Positions 62,131 through 64,000 of a DNA stretch of 64,000 nt are shown here, piece by piece. Positions within the stretch are counted from its first letter, which is position 1; every line of letters starts with the position of its first letter. The notes under the pieces are model-generated. The model did not search any database, had not been told where the DNA came from, and saw only the letters and a list, made by a program, of their open reading frames with translations. The position numbers and the translations under genes were made by a program. The DNA is from Branchipolynoe longqiensis (Eukaryota; Annelida; Polychaeta; Phyllodocida; Polynoidae): the NCBI GenBank assembly GCA_030323885.1, contig CM059192.1:63915593-63979592 (forward strand), given 5' to 3'.

Positions 62131-62278
62131 GCACTGCAAAGGGGCATGTGATATGTCACGGCCCACCAGCGGGATGCCCAATGGAAGGTAACCATGCCAA
62201 AAGTAGACAGATAACACACCACACAGCTACGTGCAAGCATATGATATGTAAATAGGAGTAGGCTAGTCTAGTATTAAG

Positions 62279-62385
62279 AGTGGGGTGGGGTGGGGTGGGG
62301 GTGAGTGGGGTGGGTGGGGTGGGTGGGGTGGGTGTGGGTGGGTGGTGGGTGGGTGGGTGGGGGTAGGTGGGGTGGGTGGCGACGC
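62279..62385. repeat. GGGGT/GGGTG simple repeat
   Basis: About 100 bases of GGGGTGGGGTGGGGGTGAGT-like repeats right after the LINE end. Possibly a G-quadruplex former. Confidence 0.9.
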
Positions 62386-62851
62386 TAAGAATTTGTCAGA
62401 ATGTAGACACATCACACCCGGCGAAAATACACCACTTTGAACACAAAGGACACTACAATCCGACATAAAAATACATTATTTAGAATCACAAATGTTTCCT
62501 TCACCTGTTGTGCCAAGTTGTGGTCTTGTGGCATCCATAATAATACACGATTACGTGAGTAAAGTAGAGGGAGTTGTGAGCAGGTTATGGCACGGCCCAC
62601 GCTAAGAGATAGGATTGTATGGCTAGTCTATCAGTGGTGGTTTCCTAACCCGGAACCTGTTCAAGGGGGGGGGGGGGTGTATTGTTGCCGTCAATGGACG
62701 TATTTGACTGAGCCTTTCTATACGCATATACAAATATTTCTTTCAAATTCCTATTCGACTGGGACCGGAAGTGGGTTTCTATACGTATGAATCGAATGCG
62801 TCTTGTGGCTCCATCCATAAGGTCACATGGTGTATTTCAAGATGGCTGATA

Positions 62852-63170
62852 TTTTTTGTTTTACGTCCTAGCAACATCTATGGTCATATCAGGACGGGTC
62901 CGACTTGTGACAGTGTGCACTCATGGCCACTTTATAGTCCTTCCTCACTGGAAGACCAGGCTGCCAGCACCACGACCTGATATCCCACTCAGTCACATTA
63001 TTCTGACACTGAGCCAACCAGTCCTTGTCCTATCCTAATAATGCCGAGCGCCTGGCTAGGAAGCGACAAGTATCAATTTTGAAGTCATTGGTTTGACTCG
63101 ACCAGGGTTCGAACCCACGACCCCACGATCTACCAGCACGGAAGAAGGACGCTCTAACTCATTCGGCCAT
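62852..63170 (-). mobile_element. SINE family A, nearly complete
   Basis: Body and tRNA head with GGGTTCGAACCCTGGTCGAG (perfect B box) and ATGGCCGAATGAGTTAGAGC; the first few bases (GACGGG) are replaced by ATACACATAC repeat. The best-preserved internal promoter among the copies here. Confidence 0.85.
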
Positions 63171-63290
63171 ACACATACAAATATATATATATCCAGAGTC
63201 GAGTGTACCGGCACCTTGTTCCGACCCTTACACGCAGATGTACGTTTGTATAAATAAATAAATATTACTGACTAATTTCTACATACATAA

Positions 63291-63500
63291 CTCCCCCCCC
63301 CCCCACCACCACCACCACCACTGCTTGCTCAGCTGCCACTCTCCCACACACACCCTCCATTTCCCACTCCCCTCTCTCTGCTCAGTTCCGAAACTCTACT
63401 GCCCACCTGACCCCCCCCCCCCCCCTCGTCTAACCGGGTTGTGTCTAGAAGTAGAGCGCCCCCCCCCCCCCCCCACCCCCCCCCTCCCCCCCCCCCAACC
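63291..63500. repeat. C-rich tracts
   Basis: Several C12-C20 runs interspersed with CACCACCACCACC and CCACCCCC. Homopolymer lengths are likely imprecise. Confidence 0.85.
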
Positions 63501-64000
63501 CTGCCAGCTAACCTGCCACAGCTCCGCATCGTCAGCCACTCCCCATAAGCCAAGCCCCTCTATGAAAAGTTCCTCCTGGATAAATGGTGCAGGTGGGGGC
63601 ATCCCGCTACAAAAACCCCAGAGATTGAGGGAGGGAGGGGGGGGGGTAGTACTCCACCAGTGTGGCAGCATAGGAGGAAGGGATATGATCATGCATATAC
63701 ATGCATATACATGTATATGTAATCATTATATATATATGGGCGGCATTACAAAGAACAATGGCAGCATTGTTCTAACGATGTTACGACACAACGCAATTAA
63801 CCTGTAAATCGGTTAATATTCCATCAACAGTTTTAAAAACTCGAAGTATGTTAATGCTAACATGAACTATACCAATGTATCCATTCAAAAACGATACTAA
63901 CCTGGTTGGTTTAGTAGTTAATGTAGAAAACTGCCGAAGCTACTCAACAAACGTCCTCCCGTTGTGAGTAGATTATGCTGGACCCGGATGTGCTTCCTTC
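63501..64000. other. End of window without recognised features
   Basis: It includes a short ATGCATATACATG repeat near 63690-63720. No gene or element is recognised. Confidence 0.4.

Larger units (their letters stand above)
59045..62270 (+). mobile_element. LINE with endonuclease and RT, frame-broken
   Basis: The plus strand carries an APE-type endonuclease start, then GDFN and SDH endonuclease motifs, RT and a C-terminal domain, in order, over about 3 kb. At least five frame changes and a MITE insertion make it inactive. It is of the same lineage as the fragments at 30905 and 32426. The left boundary is set by the first endonuclease residues; an ORF1 is not seen. Confidence 0.85.

Overview
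This is eukaryotic DNA, most likely from a mollusc and probably a gastropod. The signs are GT-AG introns, tRNA-headed SINEs with a body and tail of a kind common in mollusc genomes, DIRS-type tyrosine-recombinase retrotransposons, several LINE lineages, MITEs, foldback elements and many minisatellites. There are no operons and no complete RNA genes.

Almost the whole window appears to lie inside one host gene on the minus strand. I could chain 15 short exons, from a signal-peptide exon at 55112-55168 down to a transmembrane exon at 105-379. Every exon is bounded by AG/GT. The intron phases fit at all 14 junctions (0,1,2,1,2,1,2,1,1,1,1,0,2,1), and the chain totals 1734 nt, or 577 codons plus a TGA. 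The predicted product is a type I membrane protein. It has a signal peptide, a short linker, three tandem six-cysteine modules of about 105 residues each encoded by an exon pair, a Cys/Thr-rich stalk partly encoded by two duplicated micro-exons, an SEA-like region, a transmembrane helix and a Cys-rich cytoplasmic tail. I do not recognise it as a named gene.

The introns are almost entirely repeats. 0.4-4.7 kb: 25-bp and 45-bp minisatellites and SINE copies. 6.7-7.7 kb: a CpG-rich 14-bp array. 8.2-14.1 kb: a nearly intact tyrosine-recombinase retrotransposon (gag, zinc finger, RT, RNase H, recombinase). 14.6-18.6 kb: a decayed DIRS1-type element on the other strand, with a MITE inside it. 19.5-20.5 kb: a 5'-inverted LINE insertion. 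21-33 kb: MITEs, SINEs, LINE pieces and 20-bp and 15-bp minisatellites. 33.6-37.1 kb: a third, decayed recombinase element carrying a SINE with an 11-bp target duplication and bordered by another SINE with a 10-bp duplication. 38.9-42.6 kb: two long minisatellites, one of which reads as a mucin-like Thr-rich repeat on the plus strand. 44.8-48.3 kb: a fourth recombinase element between repeated flanks. 48.3-49.7 kb: a truncated LINE. 50.07-54.92 kb: a foldback element with arms of about 650 bp and a 5-bp target duplication that fills intron 1.

Upstream of exon 1 (55.2-64 kb) lie a SINE fragment, two MITE-like elements, a G-rich array of about 1 kb, a LINE of about 3 kb with its endonuclease region broken by a TA-flanked MITE, and G- or C-rich simple repeats. 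Everything here was read by eye. The exon chain rests on splice-site consensus, phase agreement and the protein pattern, not on transcripts. Long homopolymer tracts and several one-base frame breaks could be assembly errors.
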